A stretch of 64,000 nt of DNA from Macrostomum hystrix (taxonomy: Eukaryota > Platyhelminthes > Macrostomidae). A program made the position numbers and the translations under genes. The DNA is taken from positions 12,456,001 to 12,520,000 of the forward strand of contig CATNEN010000038.1 of assembly GCA_950097015.1 (NCBI GenBank), in the 5' to 3' direction. The notes under the pieces are model-generated. The model was not told where the DNA came from. It worked only from the letters and a program-made list of their open reading frames with translations, and did no database searches. Each line of letters begins with the position of its first letter. Positions within the stretch are counted from its first letter, which is position 1. Positions 39,501-45,500 of the stretch are shown here, piece after piece.

Positions 39501-42500
39501 AAGGTTGTCCTGTAGTCGAGCTGCGCATAATATTTAGGCTTGATCAGTGAAACTGGTGAAATTCGCTTCAGGGTGTCCATAGTGACCAAGTTCCACCTGT
39601 TGTAGCCCTTAAAGGTCCAGCAAGTCCGTCTAGATAAAGGTTGGTGACCACCGAAGACTGAGATGATGCAGGCACATTCGGGTGACATGCTGATAAATTT
39701 TGAAGGCCTGGCAAAGCCGCACTGAGGCGCAGTGCTAATTCGTGTATAGGGGTGTATGAAATACACTAGCGCTAAGGGAAAAATCTGACATTCGGCCAGA
39801 ACCATTGAATATTCCGATGATCTGAAGGGCTGGCGACTTGATTAAAGTTGGCTCGTTTTTCTTGACTTTTATTTGCTTGCGTTGCTCCGTTCAGATGCAG
39901 CAAAAAAGTATCACCTTTGATAAATTTCACCTTGGGAAAATCCCTTTTATTAGTTATACTGTGCAAGTCGAAATGCTGACAACGATAATTGACAGTTATG
40001 GGGTTTACTCACACTTGAAGAATGTGGCCTCCATGACAACTAAGTCAGACGCATCCGCTGAAGGCGACCAGAGGACGGAATTCTGGCTGGCGCAGAACCG
40101 GGCTGAATCTGTCCAAGACAGCATGTCGCTTATCCGAAGTCGAGGCTTGTAACAGGAGCCTCGATAGCCAAACCAGCCCGGATTGCAAGGTGTCCCGTCT
40201 GCAGAATGTGGTTCCGGTTGCCCAGTTCATGTGTCATTTTATCCTTAGGTCCTTAACTGCGCACTAACACATGAAATTCTTATCGCTCACGTCATTCTAT
40301 CCTCACGTCATTCTATCATCATTTCATTCTATCCTCACGTCATTCTATCCTCACGTCATTCTATCCTCACGTCATTCTATCCTCACGTCATTCTATCCTC
40401 ACGTCATTCTATCCTCACGTCATTCTATCCTCACGTCATTCTATCCTCACGTCATTCTATCCTCACGTCATTCTATCCTCACGTCATTCTATCCTCACGT
40501 CATTCTATCCTCACGTCATTCTATCCTCACGTCATTCTATCCTCACGTCATTCTATCCTCACGTCATTCTATCCTCACGTCATTCTATCATCACGTCATT
40601 CTATCCTCACGTCATTCTATCTTCACGTAAATCTATCCTCACGTCATTCTATCTTCATGTCATTCAATCTTCACACCAATATATTCTCACGTAATTCTAT
40701 CCTCACTAATGTTATATTTTTTCAATTTGTGTTTTTTTAATAAATTGTTGCTTAAATATTGTCCTGAGCTCCAACCTATCATGCTGCAGAATGCTTTTGT
40801 TCCAGAAGCAGGGGCTGTAGTAGTATTAAGCGTTCCAGAAATCAGAAAGTAGTTGCTCTCGTAAATATCGGCACCAGTAAAATACTCTTTGCAGGAGTTA
40901 AACTTCTGCACCTGTGTAGCCATAGTGTGAATGTTATAGTGATTGCCTGTGCCGCCGCAGGTCTCGTTCGAGGCCAGGCACTGAATGTCGCAGGCTGAAT
41001 CTGACTCCACAACGGCCTCTTTAATGACATCATTCAGGCAGGTGCAGGTTAAGTTGCGCACCGCAGCGTACTGGCTGCCCGGTTGGGTCTTGCAGAAAGC
41101 GAGACAGGCTGCCGAGCTGAGGAGACCCATGTAAGTCTCGGTGACCATCTTTTCGTTTGGAATGAGGCCGATCCTGTAGCAGCCATCTGAAAATTTTGTT
41201 TTGCAATCGAAGTTTTTATTGTGCCAGCCATATCAAACCTGAACCCTTTGAAAACCAACCTCCTTTTGTTAGCGTAATATTACCGATTCAATGGTCGACG
41301 TGATCTCCCTCTCCCGTGTCATGTGCTCTCTTCGGTCAATCAGCTCTACGCAGTTTTGTGGGTCGCGTTTGCCTCTCGCACCAATGTCCCTGAGCTCGTT
41401 TCCGCGGCGAGGCCACATTCATTTGGGGCACAGCCGCGGAGAGAGTACTTGGAGGCTTGAGGGCCAGCCTCCAAGGCACAGTGAGAGTGTGCTCAGCATG
41501 ACGATGAGAAAGTAAGGGCAGATGTACACACCTGTGTGAGTGTGCGCCAGCGGACAGTATGTGCGTGTGTGCTCAGAAGTGCGCGAAATGGGCAGAATTG
41601 CCCTGTCGCTGACTGCGGGTCCAGTGTCACCAAATGATTAGCTATTGCCCGCAGCCTCCTGCAATTATTATAATCTAGGCAGCTGTGATATCCCCCGCAA
41701 TGGTCTTTCGTAGTTGCGTTCTGGCCAACACAGCCATCTGGTCGCTATCACGTTCTCTCCGTATTTACCAAGAGAATTAAACACACGAAACACACAAAGC
41801 CATGCAGTTATGCCCGATCGTTACCAAATGAGTCGTAGACAGAAAAGTAGCCCGAGGGTCCGCTGACAGAAGTAGCGCTGCCACCGCAGTATTCGGTTTG
41901 GTTGCACAGCTCGAGACAATACCAGTTCCTTGCCTCTAGATTGGCCCGAGTCAGCACGAACGGCATCGTCTCGGTGGCGTTCTCATTTGTGTTTGGCGTC
42001 AGCCCCGTGACATTCGGGGTCAGGCAGTGGCAGCTGCTTGAGTTCACCACAGCAAGGAGGTACTTTAACTGGTAGCAGGTGTGCCTGCACTCGCTCACCA
42101 GCAGGCCAGAGCTGACTGGCACTAGCACACCGCCATTAACTCTGGACTCGATTTCAGGCCAGGTGAAACAGCCACGATAATAAGACTGGTCTGAAGTGGT
42201 TTTGGTCGACGAGCTTTCTTTGGTGATACGTCGCCAAAAATATTTAATCCTGATTTTATATGAAGACAAGGAAACTCACATCTGCATGTGTTTAAGTCAA
42301 AGTCGACCGTGAATTCCGAATTTCTTGACCAAACTTTGCTTACCCGTCTGTGAAAAAATGTTTTTTAAAAAAGTTGATAACTGCTAGGTAACGTTTAAAT
42401 GAGTCTGGAAACCATGTCAGGACTGCAGAGAATAGATGACATGTTTACATACCATTAAAAATCGTTTTTTGTCGTTAGGGACAAATGTTATAATGATCAG

Positions 42501-45500
42501 CTTATCGAAAAGAGCTTCAAACAAGCATAAGAAATCGGTGACGTTAGTGCTTTTCAATAAATTTCACTTTGCTTGTGCTTGTATCACTTGACCGAGAGTT
42601 CATTATCGACAACTTCTCTAATTCACCGGAGGACTTACTGACTATAGATATCAGAAGACACCTGGCAGACATTGTCAATCTGAAGATCGAACCTTCGACC
42701 TTTGTAGCCACTGAGGCAGCGGTAGCGCAGCCAGTAGCCGTCTGTGACCTCGTACATGTCCGCAGATGGCTTTGGAGATATTATCACCGATTGCGGACCT
42801 GGAGACGCGTATCCCAACCAGCAGATTCGCTCTGAAAACCATTTTAGTTCAATATGATTTCATAACTTCACCAGAAGAATTATAGAACATTTGTTAGGCT
42901 AGACTTCACTAAAGGTAAAGTCCAAAGAGTTGCCTTCGAAACTTACTGACACAGGTCGGTAGGGAAATCTGTTCTGTAGATTGGAAAGATACTGTCACGC
43001 TCAACATGCCTGCTTCTAACTCATCATAGATGACCGACCAGGTGGCGAAAGGTGTGCACACTAGTTTGGCTGATCGGGAACTGTTTTTGTACCGACGATA
43101 AAACTCCAGGGACTGATTAGCACAGGTGATGAGAATCTCAGTGTCGACGGCGCTGGTGACGTTAGGCTCCAGGCCGCCGCTTCGCAGAGTGTACACATGC
43201 GTCGGGTTCCCCAGCTGCGGTTCCTGGGCGCAGGTGACAACTGGAAAACAGCCATCGGTTGGTACAATGAAATTAGTATTTATGTAATTTTTATTTTAAT
43301 GTAACATGTAATGTAATTTTAATGTAATGTATTTTACTGATGCCATTTTACTATGACGCTGTTGTACATCTTAAGTATTTGTAAGCTTACAAAGCTAGTC
43401 ACCTTGGAAACTAGCTTGTCTCATGCGTGCATAAATTGTAATTTCATGCATATTAAATAACTTTGACAGCAAATTTCGTTGGTTTCTAGCTTTACTCCCA
43501 GCCGATAAGCTTTTAGCATCGAACAAACAGCTGGTATTTACAGTACAAAAGTCTGGACGCAATAATTTTTTTTATTTGTTTAATTGTTCAAACTGAACGC
43601 TTGCATTTTATCGTGAGCAGTATAAATGAAACATTTGAGAGTAAATATAGCTAAATTTTGGTCTTTCTGTTAAGACTTGGACTTAAGACATAGTTGTCCT
43701 ACACGACAAGTTTTCTTTTCTGATTCTTGTTTGACTTAATTATTAAATTATTAATTAACTTAGATGTTTACTTAGTCTGAAGCATTGGTTTCTGTGCAAC
43801 GAAGTCGTGAATAAGCCTACCTTCGCATGGGACTAGAACCGGAGTATCTACGGTCTCAGGTGCTTTCGTGGAATATATTCGATTCCCAATCTGATGCCAC
43901 ATTCGCACAGTCCAACCAGTGAAGCCGCAAGTCAGGTTGGCAGAGTTCCACAGACTGCTGGACCCCAAGAACTTGTAGCCGCGTAGTGAAGGGCACTGAT
44001 AGAGAAGGTTGGCGCCGAACGAGTATTTGCTGCCAAGGACACCATGAACTGCGGTTGACAGTGCTAGGGACGGATCGACGTCAGGAATGTTGCACATGAA
44101 AGCTGAAAGAGGAGACGTTGTTTGAGCAGCCTCTTTTCCAGTTTATTTTCTAAGAAATTGCAATATATTAAATGAGCTAAATGAGGACAATGAGCTCTGT
44201 CATTTAGACTCGCTCACGAACGCCAAGGAAATTCACAAATTACAAGAAGGAATTTCATAAAAACTTTTTTCCTTGTCGAATTGGGCACTTGCACAAACTC
44301 GTAAACCGATTTCGCTAAATCGCTAGGCAAAAAACAAAGACTGCAATTTCAGGTCGTAAATAGAACTTATTTCGCTACTACTGCTTACGAATACAGCTGG
44401 GCAGAATCAACGGGTCATCGCCAAGGGACACGGCAGGTAGCCGATTGGCAGGTCGGGTGTCGTTATTGGTGAAGAATGTCTGCGTCCAGACACCGGCCAC
44501 GCAGTCCAGCTGCATCCAGTTAGACCGGTTGCTGTTCAAGAAGAAGGATCCAATGCCAGCGCGGCAGGTAACATTCACCTGGCTGCCAGGAGCATTGATA
44601 GATCCGTTCGAGCGCGCGTAGCTCAGGTATTTCTGAGCGTCGACTGTGAAATTTGGACATGGAGCCTCTGGAAATGTTTTTTTAATTAAAGACAACTTGT
44701 TATATTTGTCTAATTTTTTTAAAAGCCGGCATCCGAATATATTTGCTTTTCTTTCCAAAGCTATGGATATGTATACTTGGTCATTGAAAATGTTTAGGCT
44801 TGCCTGCGCTCTACGGAAAATATGAGGATGACCTTGAGATTCACCCAGTGGTTGTCATGGGCAGCGGACATAGGATAGTTTGCTATTGGTTCCAAGCTAT
44901 CACATGAAAGTATTTTTACAGATAGCGGTGAATCCGAACATCATATGTTCGTGTTTGAAAAAAATACTAATGAAAAAAAATTAACTATCTAAGAATGCGA
45001 TGTTTTCTGTGAAAAAGCTACTGCTCTGAGTTATTGCTAAGGCTTATCAGCTCGCAGTACAAAAATGTGATAAAAGAAAGTGTTTTCTGATAAGTCTGCA
45101 AATCAATGAGAGAAAAAGACAAAGATAAAAGTGCGACGGAGGTGAATTTAAGAGTTGTAGCGAAATTTCAAATTATACGAGCCGTAAGTTCTCGCTTAGG
45201 CAAAGAGCTATACTGCAGAGAATAGAACTTTCAAGATAAAAGTCACTTCACGGTAAGTGACCTGCCAAAATGCTTTGTCAACAACTTCACTTTGCGAAAG
45301 ACTATGGGAGTTTAGAGGTGTGAGATGTGACACTTGAAGCCTTTTCAACGAGCTACCTATTTTATTCTTTGAAGTTCAATAAAAGATGCCGATCGTCTTT
45401 GATATTTCTAAGTTGAACCAGGTGTTGAACTCAAGAACACCTGTTGGTTCCTGCATCGGCTTCACATAGCGTGGCTTCCAAGGACAGTCAGTCCTATGGT

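Noticed and set aside
39404-39805. Minus-strand open frame between the lectin half-exons
   Set aside because: It overlaps the R3 repeat, lacks an acceptor in the right phase, and the two lectin halves join well without it.
40292-40690. CRISPR-like array
   Set aside because: The repeats are directly abutting 16-mers with no unique spacers, and the genome is eukaryotic.
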